Source: an uncultured Verrucomicrobiales bacterium (GTDB lineage Bacteria; Verrucomicrobiota; Verrucomicrobiia; Verrucomicrobiales; Akkermansiaceae). From it: a stretch of DNA of 64,000 nt. Numbering within the stretch: position 1 is the stretch's first letter; the number at the start of each line of letters is the position of its first letter. The DNA is taken from NCBI GenBank assembly GCA_937928735.1, contig CALFVF010000019.1, positions 1 to 64,000 on the forward strand, in the 5' to 3' direction. A model generated the notes under the pieces. That model ran no database searches. It was not told the origin of the DNA and worked only from the letters and a program-made list of their open reading frames with translations. The translations under genes and the position numbers were made by a program. This document shows, piece by piece, positions 36,385 to 45,808 of the stretch.

Positions 36385-37467
36385 ATGCTGCGCTCTATGG
36401 CAGATATTTACGCTCTTATTCTAGCAGGAGGCAGTGGCACTCGATTTTGGCCACTTTCTAGAAATACAAAGCCAAAACAACTCCTTAATTTATTCGGTAA
36501 TGATACTCTACTGAGGCTCACTATTGACCGCCTCAGCGGTCTAGTGCCCGCAGAAAATATCCTCATTCTTACCAATGAGCTCCAAGAAAAGGGAGTCCGC
36601 GATATAGCGCACGAAATCCCTTCTCATAATATCATCGCTGAACCCGCCAAGAGAGACACCGCCCCTGCTGTCGCCCTTGGCATAGGCCTGATCGCGGCTC
36701 GCGACCCCCTCGCCACCATGATGGTACTGCCTGCTGATCAGCTTATACAGGACATCAGCTCCTACCAGCAAATCATGTCAGAGGCTCTTCGCGCAGCACA
36801 GACGCACAGCGCTCTTGTGACTGTGGGCATTAAGCCGACATGGGCGTGCCCCTCCTACGGGTATATCGAGCGCGGAGAGATTATTTCTGAGAATAGCTCA
36901 GCTTCCACGGCTCCCTATAAGGTAGTTTGCTTCCGTGAGAAGCCGAATTCAGAGCTCGCTGAAACCTTCCTAAAACGCGGTAACTTCGCCTGGAATGCTG
37001 GGATGTTTATCTGGACAATTCCCACAGTCATAAAAGAACTCTCCACACATGCCCCAGAATTATCCCAGTTTGTGGATAAGATTCTCGCCTCCACAAATCA
37101 CGATGCCACGATTCGTGAAGTCTTCCCCTCACTCACTGCGACCTCCATCGACTACGCCCTCATGGAGCACGCCTCTGAGGTATTAAACCTCGAAGCCACA
37201 TTTGACTGGGATGATGTCGGCTCTTGGATCTCTGTCGCCAAGTACCTAGAGACTCTAGCAGACGGAAACCAAACAAACACCCCTCTCTCTTCTCTTGAAA
37301 GCACACATAATATTGTCTTCACATCTAACAAAGACACCAGAGTCGCCCTCCTCGGCGTGAATGATCTCATCATTGTCCAGACAGACGACGCCCTACTTGT
37401 CGCCAATCGACATCAAGCAGATGATATTAAAAAATTAATTGAAAATATCCCAAAAGATATGCGCTAG
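36385..37467 (+). CDS. manC: mannose-1-phosphate guanylyltransferase
   Basis: 360 residues from ATG 36385, which has TAGGAG nine bases upstream. The nucleotidyltransferase signature LAGGSGTRFWPLSR, then EPAKRDTAPAVALG, FAWNAGMFIW and FDWDDVGSW identify the GDP-mannose pyrophosphorylase family, which makes GDP-mannose from mannose-1-phosphate and GTP for glycans. The usual C-terminal isomerase cupin of bifunctional enzymes is absent, so this is the short monofunctional type. Confidence 0.92.
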   Translation: MLRSMADIYALILAGGSGTRFWPLSRNTKPKQLLNLFGNDTLLRLTIDRLSGLVPAENILILTNELQEKGVRDIAHEIPSHNIIAEPAKRDTAPAVALGIGLIAARDPLATMMVLPADQLIQDISSYQQIMSEALRAAQTHSALVTVGIKPTWACPSYGYIERGEIISENSSASTAPYKVVCFREKPNSELAETFLKRGNFAWNAGMFIWTIPTVIKELSTHAPELSQFVDKILASTNHDATIREVFPSLTATSIDYALMEHASEVLNLEATFDWDDVGSWISVAKYLETLADGNQTNTPLSSLESTHNIVFTSNKDTRVALLGVNDLIIVQTDDALLVANRHQADDIKKLIENIPKDMR

Positions 37468-37534
37468 CAATCTCGAGAGGCGAGGCTGATTCAGCCCCCA
37501 ATAGACCATAGAATGATCAAGTCGACTTATTGTC

Positions 37535-37562
37535 TTATACCAATCCAAAAAACGAACTGGTA
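37535..37562 (+). repeat. solo terminal repeat of the intergenic element family
   Basis: TTATACCAATCC, an A-run and ACGAACTGGTA match the left end of copy C. It lies between the converging manC gene and the membrane-protein gene and ends at the base before that gene's TAG stop codon. Confidence 0.7.
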
Positions 37563-38708
37563 CTAGAATGCCCTGTCACGGGGATGCACCCAGTTTGAGG
37601 AAATGAAGTCTTTAATAATAAAGTAATTATCACGCGATTTATGTACTGGGCGCGCCACTTTCAGCATCATTGGCCGCCCTAGTTCGGAGAACAAACCCGG
37701 ATCTCTACTCGCTGCACGGTGAAGCTTCGCCCATACATCTGTGCCTTTCTTTAAGTACCCCCACACGTGAGTCTCCTCTCCTATGGTTGTTAGGCGAAAG
37801 CACTGATACTCCTCCTCTGTGAGATCATAGCTATATAAATTATCAATACGAGCATACACTCGAAACGGCTCTACAATCTCAGATTGATACTCAATAAGTT
37901 CTTTCAGAGTCATTGGATTATAACATACAAAAGATTCCCAATCGACCTTATAGCCATCCTCTTTCTCAGCCATTAATAATAATCTATTTTCTAAACCTCC
38001 TGAGAAATGAACCATCCAATACGGTGATAAACCAACTGTGATGGGCTGTAGCTGCTTCACGGTCACCTCTTGGCTTCGCCACTCATGCTTTTGATAGTAC
38101 TTATCCACCAGTAGTGAGACTCTCTCTGGCATATCAATGTAGCTTTTTAGTTCTTCTATATTCTTCGCTGCTAAGAATTTGCGAGTGACTGCCTTAATCT
38201 CTGCAATAGCCTCCTGAGAGTCCTCGCGCAATTGCTCTCGCTCCAGCTCCACAGCAATCGCTTTCTCCTCAGTTTGTCTGAAATTATCTGCCCCTCGAGA
38301 GAGGAAAAACACAGCCCAGATCACAAGCCCTCCAATCAAGACAACACCAACAAATAGCCCACTGAGCCATATCCATGAAGGCTTTTTATGTGCAGTACTT
38401 CTACCCCACCCGTCTTCAAACTCTTCCAATTCAAGATCATCTCTCGCCACCACTTTTGCGAGGGAGTCATCTGAGCGAATTTTTGGGAATGTTTTCTCCC
38501 CCTCTTTAAGAACTGCGACTTCATCCCCCTCATCTCTATGGCCCTCGAGTTTCTTATTCTCGTTCTCTTGCCCCTCATTCCTCTCTCCCTCCACTGGCTT
38601 GACCTTCGCTGCTAGCGCCTCACAAACCTCGCCTTCTTCCACAAGTTTTAATGCTTTCTCTGGCTTCTGGTTCTTCTTTTCCATAGTAGGTTTTGGTGAC
38701 ACTTCCAT
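37563..38708 (-). CDS. single-pass membrane protein of unknown function
   Basis: 381 residues. An acidic/basic low-complexity cytoplasmic region (~1-105, rich in Glu and Lys) precedes one membrane helix (WIWLSGLFVGVVLIGGLVIW). The outer part begins with a helical segment and then has about 200 residues of mixed structure with no motif I recognise. The start could also be the Met at 38684. The layout resembles several Verrucomicrobiota hypothetical proteins; function unknown. Its stop directly adjoins a repeat fragment. Confidence 0.75.
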   Translation of the reverse strand: MEVSPKPTMEKKNQKPEKALKLVEEGEVCEALAAKVKPVEGERNEGQENENKKLEGHRDEGDEVAVLKEGEKTFPKIRSDDSLAKVVARDDLELEEFEDGWGRSTAHKKPSWIWLSGLFVGVVLIGGLVIWAVFFLSRGADNFRQTEEKAIAVELEREQLREDSQEAIAEIKAVTRKFLAAKNIEELKSYIDMPERVSLLVDKYYQKHEWRSQEVTVKQLQPITVGLSPYWMVHFSGGLENRLLLMAEKEDGYKVDWESFVCYNPMTLKELIEYQSEIVEPFRVYARIDNLYSYDLTEEEYQCFRLTTIGEETHVWGYLKKGTDVWAKLHRAASRDPGLFSELGRPMMLKVARPVHKSRDNYFIIKDFISSNWVHPRDRAF

Positions 38709-38755
38709 AAAAACACGATGGACGCAATACAGGAAACCATCTACAGATTAACTCA

Positions 38756-39871
38756 GTGAGCCACGCTTATTCACCACGCATTCTCATCACTACCGCCGGC
38801 TTCGGTGATGGGCACAACAGTGCGGCAAGAAACATCGCCACAGCGCTCCAAGGCCGAGCCATAACTAAGGTCATTGATCCCTGCCAAATGGCCTCACCGA
38901 CTCTGAATCGCTTTCTGCAAAAAAGCTACAGAACCATGACCACTCACTGCCCAAGACTCTGGCACAAGGTCTACTGCTCAACGGATCAACAAGACTTCTC
39001 CAAACAACAACTCCCCTTCATGCGGCCACCCGAAAACCTTCTTTCTAGAGAAGTGCTGGAGTTCGCGCCACATGCCATCATTAGCACCTACCCACTCTAC
39101 CCTTATTTTATAGAGCGGCACTTCCAAGAAGGACACCCCCGAGTCCCAGTATTCACCGTAGTGACAGACTCCATCGAGATCAATGCCGCATGGCGAAAAG
39201 CGCCCTCAGACTACTGGCTAGTCACTGACTCACAAACGAAACAAAACCTCACCCACCAAGGCCTCGCTACAGATAAGATCATGACCCCCGGTTTTGCCGT
39301 GCATCCTCACTTTCAGCAGCTCACACCCATCATGGCTGATGATCCCTGCTCGCCCTTTAGAGTCCTTTACTTCCCGACTTCCAAGAAACCTCACGTTCGT
39401 AGAACCTCCAGAGCGATATTCGCATCTGCCCACCAGCACATTGAGCTCACCATTGTGCTGGGTCGGAATTTTCGCAAACTCTATCGCCGCGCCAAGGAAG
39501 TCCAGCAGACTTACCCCGGCAAGGTTCGTATCGTCGGCTGGACCAAGAAAGTCCCTGAACTCCTCAACTCCCACCACATCGCTATTGGCAAAGCGGGAGG
39601 CGCCACAGTGCATGAGGCTATGGCTTCGAGCTGCCCCATGCTCATTCACCATCTCGTCCCAGGTCAGGAAGAAGGGAATCTCCATTTGCTCAAACAACTA
39701 AAGGGAGGCGCGCTCGCTGAATCAAACACAGATCTCACCTTCGCTATAGATCGACTCCTAGAGAATAACGCCGCTCAGTGGCGCCAAATGAAGCAGAACC
39801 TCTCAGAACATCGGAAGCCAGAAGGTGCGGAGAGAATCGCGGACCTCGTCCTACAAAAAATCATCTCTTAG
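38756..39871 (+). CDS. glycosyltransferase, MGDG-synthase/MurG-like (GT-B)
   Basis: 371 residues from a GTG start (the frame opens at the start of the conserved strand PRILITTAGFGDGHNSAA). The GFGDGHNSAARNIA segment matches the N-terminal domain of monogalactosyldiacylglycerol synthases and processive diacylglycerol glucosyltransferases. The C-terminal GT28-like domain has VGWTKKVPELLNSHH, then IGKAGGATVHEAMASSCP, the nucleotide-sugar site. It probably adds sugar to diacylglycerol to make a membrane glycolipid. The sugar is not predictable. Confidence 0.85.
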   Translation: MSHAYSPRILITTAGFGDGHNSAARNIATALQGRAITKVIDPCQMASPTLNRFLQKSYRTMTTHCPRLWHKVYCSTDQQDFSKQQLPFMRPPENLLSREVLEFAPHAIISTYPLYPYFIERHFQEGHPRVPVFTVVTDSIEINAAWRKAPSDYWLVTDSQTKQNLTHQGLATDKIMTPGFAVHPHFQQLTPIMADDPCSPFRVLYFPTSKKPHVRRTSRAIFASAHQHIELTIVLGRNFRKLYRRAKEVQQTYPGKVRIVGWTKKVPELLNSHHIAIGKAGGATVHEAMASSCPMLIHHLVPGQEEGNLHLLKQLKGGALAESNTDLTFAIDRLLENNAAQWRQMKQNLSEHRKPEGAERIADLVLQKIIS

Positions 39872-39884
39872 CGCCAACAAGTGC

Positions 39885-40829
39885 TCACTTTAAATACTCT
39901 TTTCTAGATGGAGAACTCACATAGCCTTGGCTCGCCCAGAGATCATAGGCCCTCTCTCCCTCTCTGAGTAAAACGCGGGTTTCCCCGTGGCTATCCGCTG
40001 ACCGAAGGAGAACAGAAATCAAGCGCCTCGGTATCACCGTTGTCTTCCCGCCCTCGTATTTTTTGACAATAGAATCTCTATCAGAAGCCACCATTAAGCA
40101 GCTTCCAGCACTTGAACTCAGTGCCGTTTTCCCACCAATCACGCCTAACTGCCCCAGTAGCGGATTCGATGTCTTCACACTGTAAGACTCTTTTTTACCA
40201 CTGCGTCTATACACAGTGACTGGTCGAGTTTTCTGTTTCACATAATAGGTGAAGCCAGGATCCTTCATCGCGTGAATACTCAGTATCGCAAGATCAGACG
40301 CTGTGGAATACCCACTCTCCCCGGCGAGCTCCATGCCGTGAGCACTATAAAACTGAGTCCTCTTTAGGCCAAGAAACTTCAAAAACTGCCCCATTTCACG
40401 AACAAACTCACCCACGGGCTCTCCTGCCCTCTGTCTATGTGCGAGCAGTTTACTGCCAACATGGTAGGAAAGAGCATGCATGGACACATCATCATCTCCT
40501 AGTAACCCAGAATAAATCGCGTCGCGTAGACTCAGGCGCTCTCCCACTTGCAGTTGCAGTGGATTTTTCCCACCAAAATTCACAGAAGAGACTGGGACAG
40601 TCACCAGTTGATTCAAATCCTCCTTTGCCACACTCGCCCAGTCTAGGGCCACCATAGAGGCTGCGATCTTAGCCATACCCGCTACAGGTCTCCTACGTTC
40701 TGTGTCTTGGGCTAGAAGCACCCGACTCGTATGCGCATCCACAACAATATAGCTTTGAGCGGAAGCACATACGCTCAGCATGACTGAAGCTAACAGACAA
40801 CTTAGTAAATTTAATTTCGAGGCTTTCAT
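39885..40829 (-). CDS. PBP5-type D-Ala-D-Ala carboxypeptidase homologue, catalytically degenerate
   Basis: 314 residues from ATG 40829 with a signal peptide (ending VCASAQ). The overall fold matches class A low-molecular-weight PBPs: an initial YIVVDAHTSRVLLAQ strand pair, helix and late AGSCLMVAS strand. All three active-site motifs are altered. SxxK reads GMAK (VAGMAKIAAS, serine replaced by glycine). The SxN position reads GDDD instead of SGN. KTG reads KTA (GGKTALSSSAG). It therefore cannot work by the normal serine mechanism and is probably a peptidoglycan-binding or regulatory pseudoenzyme. The lysine is kept. Confidence 0.8.
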   Translation of the reverse strand: MKASKLNLLSCLLASVMLSVCASAQSYIVVDAHTSRVLLAQDTERRRPVAGMAKIAASMVALDWASVAKEDLNQLVTVPVSSVNFGGKNPLQLQVGERLSLRDAIYSGLLGDDDVSMHALSYHVGSKLLAHRQRAGEPVGEFVREMGQFLKFLGLKRTQFYSAHGMELAGESGYSTASDLAILSIHAMKDPGFTYYVKQKTRPVTVYRRSGKKESYSVKTSNPLLGQLGVIGGKTALSSSAGSCLMVASDRDSIVKKYEGGKTTVIPRRLISVLLRSADSHGETRVLLREGERAYDLWASQGYVSSPSRKEYLK

Positions 40830-41112
40830 GACAAATCCAATCACCGTAATCTCTGAAGAAATTAGCGAGATGATTCAGCCCCGCAACTCCCAAATGATAC
40901 GAATGTGTCAAACTTCTTGCTAAACTTCGCTGGCCAAGGCAGCTTCCAGCCTCATTGCAGCTATGGAAGCTTCCGCATCTTAGGGGAAGACCAGCAACTA
41001 TCCAGACAACTCCACGGCAGATCCCCTATTGGTCGGCTCCGGTAGCCACCAAGATCATTCTGTCTCGATAGCGCAATCACGCCGTGACTTAGAAACATAC
41101 CTAGACAAAGCA

Positions 41113-41883
41113 ATGTCTGAACAAAGCAAGCAAACCAGCTCCGGCCCAACTAAGCGCCGTCGCAGCAACAATCGCAATCGTAACCACCAAAACGGGGGTG
41201 AGCGCCAAGGAGGCCAGCAGCGCAACCGCAGATCCAACAACGGACGCCGTGGCCCAAGAAAACCCGCTCCTCTAGAAATGACCTTCTGGCTCAAAGTCAA
41301 AAAATTCTTTGGGCTCCTCGATGAAGAAAAAGAACGCGCCAAGCAATATGCCAAGCGCCGCGCGAACCAAAAGCCAGGAACCCCAAGAGAGAACCAAACC
41401 TCTTCGACACAGCCACAACGCTCACCGAAGTCAAATGTCAGAAATGCGAAGACCTCCACAGACACAAAGCCGAAGCCAAGGCCCTCTGTGCTCAACAGTC
41501 GCCTCTACTTAGGTAACTTATCCTTTGAGGCCACAGAGTATGAGCTCGAAGATCTCTTCAAAGGTATTGGTAACGTGAAGAAAGTCGAAATCATCTACAA
41601 TCGCGCCACGCATCGCTCAAAGGGCTACGGATTTGTCGAAATGTACAACATTGATGACGCCAAGCGCGCTGTCGAAGTTCTACACGACCAGCCGTTTATG
41701 GGCAGAAACCTCGTTGTTAGTGGAGCGAAAGAGCGCCAAGACAATGCCGATCGCCCACCCAGAAAGAAGCGCCACGACAACGAAAATCAAAATAAAGGCG
41801 CAAGTGCTACAGCTCAACCAGCTGCCCAGCCAGAAGAAGTGACCTTCAGTAGTGCCGAAGACAGTAAAGAATCTGAATCTTAA
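41113..41883 (+). CDS. RRM-domain RNA-binding protein with basic tail
   Basis: 256 residues from ATG 41113; an upstream in-frame TTG is less likely. Residues ~1-130 are very basic and Gln/Asn/Arg-rich (disordered, RNA-binding type). One RNA recognition motif follows: RNP2 RLYLGNLSF and RNP1 SKGYGFVEM, about residues 132-210. A second low-complexity charged tail ends the protein. Bacterial RRM proteins of this kind are post-transcriptional regulators or cold-shock factors; targets are unknown. A strong terminator follows. Confidence 0.85.
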   Translation: MSEQSKQTSSGPTKRRRSNNRNRNHQNGGERQGGQQRNRRSNNGRRGPRKPAPLEMTFWLKVKKFFGLLDEEKERAKQYAKRRANQKPGTPRENQTSSTQPQRSPKSNVRNAKTSTDTKPKPRPSVLNSRLYLGNLSFEATEYELEDLFKGIGNVKKVEIIYNRATHRSKGYGFVEMYNIDDAKRAVEVLHDQPFMGRNLVVSGAKERQDNADRPPRKKRHDNENQNKGASATAQPAAQPEEVTFSSAEDSKESES

Positions 41884-41916
41884 GCGCTGACTCACCCAAA
41901 CTCCCAAAACATCTCA

Positions 41917-41947
41917 CCCTCACTACACCAGCTAGTGAGGGTTTTTT
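41917..41947 (+). terminator. intrinsic terminator of the RRM gene
   Basis: CCCTCACTA and TAGTGAGGG form a perfect 9-bp stem with a 7-base loop and six Ts, about 33 bp past the stop. The T-run merges with the first bases of repeat copy C. Confidence 0.93.
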
Positions 41948-42108
41948 ATACCAATGAGGAAAACGAACTGGTAGAAAGGGCGAAGAGATTTGGTGGGAGA
42001 TCAAGGCGGAACCCATCGGTGATGCGAGCATCTGCGGGTGGGTGACAACGATGGTATCCCGTCAAAGATCTAGCGAATTCTACCAGATAGTTTTTTGAGT
42101 TGGTATTA
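41947..42108. repeat. intergenic inverted-repeat element, copy C
   Basis: 162 bp: left end ATACCAATGAGGAAAACGAA, right end TTCTACCAGATAG(T)6GAGTTGGTATTA, a ~30-bp inverted pair. The interior matches copy B at about 90%. It lies between the RRM terminator and nadA. It contains no open frame of note, so it is a non-autonomous (MITE-like) or structural element. Confidence 0.88.
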
Positions 42109-42216
42109 TTCTCCAAATGTATTTTTTTAAAACCACTTTTCCACAACGACAAAAAGAGAGCTCCAATCCCTATGAAAAACATTTGGCAAAGCATCTCTGA
42201 CTGCTAGGCTTCCACC

Positions 42217-43155
42217 ATGTCTGCCACCTCGATTGACCTAAAGGAGGAAATCCTGCGCCTGAAACAAGAAAAAAACGCCGTCATCTTAGCCCACAATTAC
42301 CAAGTTGGCGAGATCCAAGACTTGGCGGACTATGTCGGAGACTCACTAGGACTAGCCTATCGAGCTCAAGAAACAGACGCTGACGTCATCTGCTTCTGCG
42401 GCGTGCACTTCATGGCAGAAACCGCCAAAATTGTGAATCCGACAAAGACTGTCATCCTGCCAGATGCTGACGCTGGCTGCTCACTCGAGCAAGCATGCCC
42501 AGCAGAAGATCTAGAAGCTTTCTTAAAGGCCAATGAGGAAAAGAACTACTACGTCATCGCCTACATAAACTGCTCAGCAGGCGTGAAAGCACTCTGTGAC
42601 GTCATCTGCACCTCTGGCAATGCCGTTCACATCGTCAATCAAGCACCCGCTGATCGACCCATTCTCTTTGTCCCAGATGCGAACCTAGGTGCCTGGGTGA
42701 TGGAGCAAACTGGCCGCAAGATGGATCTCTGGAAAGGCTCCTGCTACGTGCATGTCGAATTCACCCAGAACTCCATCCAGCGAATCAAAGACGAGTACCC
42801 AGACGCGCTCGTTGTCGCCCATCCAGAGTGCACCACAGCTGTGCGCCTACTCGCTGATGAAGTCTGCTCGACAGAGAAAATGGTCACTTACTGCAAGGAA
42901 GCTCCAGTGGACAACATCATTGTGGTGACTGAATCCGGCATGCTGCACCGCCTACAAAAGGAAGCTCCCGAGAAAAATCTCATCCCCGGCCCCACAGACA
43001 AGTGCGCCTGCAATGACTGCGTCTACATGAAGATGAACACTCTTGAGAAACTCAGAGACTGCCTCGCAGCCCTCTCCCCCACAGTCGAGATGCCCGAGAG
43101 CACCCGCCAGAGAGCCGAGCTTCCTCTACTCAGAATGCTCGAACAGTCGAAGTAG
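42217..43155 (+). CDS. nadA: quinolinate synthase A
   Basis: 312 residues. It condenses iminoaspartate with dihydroxyacetone phosphate to quinolinate in NAD synthesis. The cluster cysteines are in place: FCGVHFMAETAKI, INCSAGVKALCDVIC and DKCACNDCVYMKM, which bind the [4Fe-4S] cluster. The start VILAHNYQVGEIQD and the phosphate-binding TSGNA loop are standard. No nadB or nadC lies beside it in the window. Confidence 0.96.
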   Translation: MSATSIDLKEEILRLKQEKNAVILAHNYQVGEIQDLADYVGDSLGLAYRAQETDADVICFCGVHFMAETAKIVNPTKTVILPDADAGCSLEQACPAEDLEAFLKANEEKNYYVIAYINCSAGVKALCDVICTSGNAVHIVNQAPADRPILFVPDANLGAWVMEQTGRKMDLWKGSCYVHVEFTQNSIQRIKDEYPDALVVAHPECTTAVRLLADEVCSTEKMVTYCKEAPVDNIIVVTESGMLHRLQKEAPEKNLIPGPTDKCACNDCVYMKMNTLEKLRDCLAALSPTVEMPESTRQRAELPLLRMLEQSK

Positions 43156-43220
43156 AGTTTTGATCCATTCACTGCTCGACAAAAATAAGCCGTGAAATAA
43201 TGCCCAGAAAAGGACAATCT

Positions 43221-43442
43221 ATGAAGATGAGCTTCATTGAAAGTTCATTCAGTGTCGCAGCGGGATATGTCATCACTGTGTGTATTCAATACTGGATATA
43301 CCCTCTTTTTGGTATTTCCATTCCTGTATCTGACGCTCTTCTCATCTCAGTCATCATCGTATTAGCTGCATTTATAAAGAATTTTTCAATCCGTCGGCTA
43401 TTTAATTTCATTCATATCAAAGGAGAAGAGGAACCGAACTAA
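43221..43442 (+). CDS. small two-helix membrane protein (DUF7220-like)
   Basis: 73 residues from ATG 43221, supported by AAGGA seven bases upstream; an in-frame ATG at 43200 is less likely. Two membrane helices (SVAAGYVITVCIQYWIYPLF and DALLISVIIVLAAFIKNF) are followed by IRRLFNFIH. The pattern resembles a family found mostly in phages and small integrated elements. No other phage gene is nearby, so it may be a relic or a cellular relative. Confidence 0.65.
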   Translation: MKMSFIESSFSVAAGYVITVCIQYWIYPLFGISIPVSDALLISVIIVLAAFIKNFSIRRLFNFIHIKGEEEPN

Positions 43443-43501
43443 CAAAAACCTCATCGCCTAACACCCATTCCATACCCCATCTTAGAACTCTCCTCCAAGG
43501 G

Positions 43502-45313
43502 TTAATGCTCTGTCGCCTCTCCCGCATCATGCGGTAGGCGAATCCGCTCGACCATGTCCTGCACCTCCTGCGGAGGCTTCGCTGTGAACCTATTGACAAC
43601 AATAGCGACTAAGAAGTTTAGCAGCATACCTAACAGACCAATTCCTTCTGGAGTGATCCCAAACAGTAATTCGTCTGCTCTCCCCCCTAAAAACTGGAAG
43701 TAAATAATATAACTCAGAGTAAAGACAATACCTGCGATCATCCCTGAGATAGCTCCCACCCCACTCATCGTCTTCATAAAGATACCGAGCAGAAGGGTCG
43801 GGAAAAACGAAGAAGCTGCGAGCCCAAAGGCAAAGGCCACGGTCTTGGCAATAAACTCTGAGGGAGGGTTAATGCCGAAGTACACGGCCACTGCCAGAGC
43901 CACAAAGGAAGCCATGCGTGCCGCAGACACCTCCTGCTTGTCAGTGAGGTCGGGCTTAAGGATATTCTTCAGTAAGTCATGAGAAATCGAGGTCGAGAGC
44001 ACAAGGAGTAGACCTGCGGCCGTAGAGAGAGCGGCGGCTATACAGCCTGCCATCAGAAGTGCGATGACCCACTGTGGGAGCCCACCCATATGAGGATTTG
44101 CCATCACCATGATGTCATTGCCAAAATAGAGTTCATTACTGCCCGCAGCGATTTCGTTTGCGTACAGCGGCTGGCCAAACTCCCCTTTTTCTCCTGACTC
44201 ACGAAATACTGGTTTACCCACAAACACGCCTCCAGCGCCATCATTCTCACCGTGCTTCGGGCCGAAATACTGGATCTTGCCATCGCCATTTTTATCCACC
44301 CAGGCCATCTGGCGGTTTTGCTCAAAGTCCTTAAACCAGCTCGGTACTTGCTCATAGCTGGTATTGTGCAAATTCTGAATCAAGTTCACTCTCGCAAAGG
44401 CACCAATCGTGGGTGCTGTGAGATAAATCACCGCTATAAAGGCCAGAGTCCAGCAGGCGGAAGTTCGCACAGACTTCACATCCTTCACGGTAAAGAAGCG
44501 CACAATCACGTGAGGTAATCCCGCTGTCCCCGCCATGAGCACTGCTGTGAGACAGAACATATTGAGCTTCGAGAAAGAACCATCCGTGTATTTCTCAAAG
44601 CCGAGTTCTTGATTCATCACATTGAGTTTCTCTATCAATGGCACTGGTGCGCCACCTCCTTCAGCTACCGCAGAACCGACAAAGCCTAACTGTGGAATCA
44701 CATTACCAGTCAGCGCCATCGAGATAAAAATCGCGGGTAAGGTGTAGGCGAAGGCCATCACACAGTACTGCGCCACCTGCGTGTAGGTGATCCCGCGCAT
44801 CCCACCTAGTCCTGCATAAAAGAACACAATCGCCCCACCCACCAACACCCCGCCCGTGATATCAAGAGCTGGGAAAAGCTGCGAGAATACGACTCCCACA
44901 CCACGCATCTGCCCCATGATATAGGTCATACAGATAAAGATCGCACAAACTACAGCGACCAGGCGCGCCGTACGCGAATAGAAACGATCTCCTATGAAGT
45001 CCGGTACTGTCGATTTTCCAAATTTTCGCAGATAGGGCACCATGAGGACTGTCAGCAGGACAAAGCCCCCTGTCCAACCCATCAAGTAAGCAGAACCATC
45101 ATAGCCCTTGATCGAGATCAGACCCGCCATCGAGATAAAGGTCGCCGCAGACATCCAGTCAGCGGCTGTTGCCATGCCATTGGCGAAAGGCGACACCCCA
45201 CCTCCCGCGGTGTAAAACTCAGAGGTCGACTTCGCCCGCGATTTCACCGCAATGCCAATGTAGAGCGCAAAAGAGAGACTTATAAAGAGATAGTTCCAAG
45301 TATCCTGATTCAT
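43502..45313 (-). CDS. sodium:solute symporter, large subunit (VC_2705-like SSS family)
   Basis: 603 residues with about 13 membrane helices. SSS signatures include [35 protein letters not shown] (sodium-site helix) and [11 protein letters not shown]. Between two helices there is a ~75-residue loop with a calcium-type motif [11 protein letters not shown], a feature of this subfamily of acetate/monocarboxylate-like symporters. It pairs with the small subunit gene just upstream (3-bp gap). The substrate is probably a short organic acid, but this is not certain. Confidence 0.88.
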   Translation of the reverse strand: MNQDTWNYLFISLSFALYIGIAVKSRAKSTSEFYTAGGGVSPFANGMATAADWMSAATFISMAGLISIKGYDGSAYLMGWTGGFVLLTVLMVPYLRKFGKSTVPDFIGDRFYSRTARLVAVVCAIFICMTYIMGQMRGVGVVFSQLFPALDITGGVLVGGAIVFFYAGLGGMRGITYTQVAQYCVMAFAYTLPAIFISMALTGNVIPQLGFVGSAVAEGGGAPVPLIEKLNVMNQELGFEKYTDGSFSKLNMFCLTAVLMAGTAGLPHVIVRFFTVKDVKSVRTSACWTLAFIAVIYLTAPTIGAFARVNLIQNLHNTSYEQVPSWFKDFEQNRQMAWVDKNGDGKIQYFGPKHGENDGAGGVFVGKPVFRESGEKGEFGQPLYANEIAAGSNELYFGNDIMVMANPHMGGLPQWVIALLMAGCIAAALSTAAGLLLVLSTSISHDLLKNILKPDLTDKQEVSAARMASFVALAVAVYFGINPPSEFIAKTVAFAFGLAASSFFPTLLLGIFMKTMSGVGAISGMIAGIVFTLSYIIYFQFLGGRADELLFGITPEGIGLLGMLLNFLVAIVVNRFTAKPPQEVQDMVERIRLPHDAGEATEH

Positions 45314-45316
45314 GGT

Positions 45317-45646
45317 CTATACTTTCTTATCCCTCGTCATTTTCTCCGCAAAGCCAAATTTCCTATCCAGCCTATCCATCCAGAATTTATAGAGAATCAA
45401 TAGCCCGACAAAACACACAATGGAACCCTGCTGAGACATCCAGAATCCAAAAGGAGCACCACCCAGCGAGGGTAAATGCGAATCTAGCCACTCACGAAAT
45501 ACGATCCCACAGCCAAAGCTCACCAAAAACCATATCCCGAGAATAGAAAAAACCACACGAATCGTCGCTGGATAATAACGCGCACCTCTCGCATCGACAG
45601 ATGGCCTATTCATAGAGTCACATTCTCTCTGAGGGTCTTCTTCCAT
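45317..45646 (-). CDS. DUF4212 symporter small subunit
   Basis: 109 residues; the ATG at 45646 or a Met 11 codons later (MNRPSV) may be used. Two membrane helices (VVFSILGIWFLVSFGCGIVF and SIVCFVGLLILYKFWMDRL) and the LDRKFGF end mark the small partner of two-component sodium:solute symporters. It is immediately followed by the large subunit. Confidence 0.87.
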   Translation of the reverse strand: MEEDPQRECDSMNRPSVDARGARYYPATIRVVFSILGIWFLVSFGCGIVFREWLDSHLPSLGGAPFGFWMSQQGSIVCFVGLLILYKFWMDRLDRKFGFAEKMTRDKKV

Positions 45647-45808
45647 AGTAGTTTTCCATAATAAATAAATTAGTATCCCTATCCAATAGTTAGCAAGAGA
45701 ACATTCAGCAAGAGAAATCCAAAACCCAAAATCGCCACCCTCCTCTCTCCTGCTTTATACCTCGATCATTCAACTTGCATCCACAGAGAGCCTAGGTAGA
45801 GTTTTGCC

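Noticed and set aside
42172-42204. Ten-codon frame MKNIWQSISDC-like just before nadA as a leader peptide
   Set aside because: No attenuator stems are seen and nadA is not controlled by charged tRNA.
43221-43442. Prophage call based on the DUF7220-like gene
   Set aside because: No integrase, structural or lysis gene nearby; neighbours are housekeeping.
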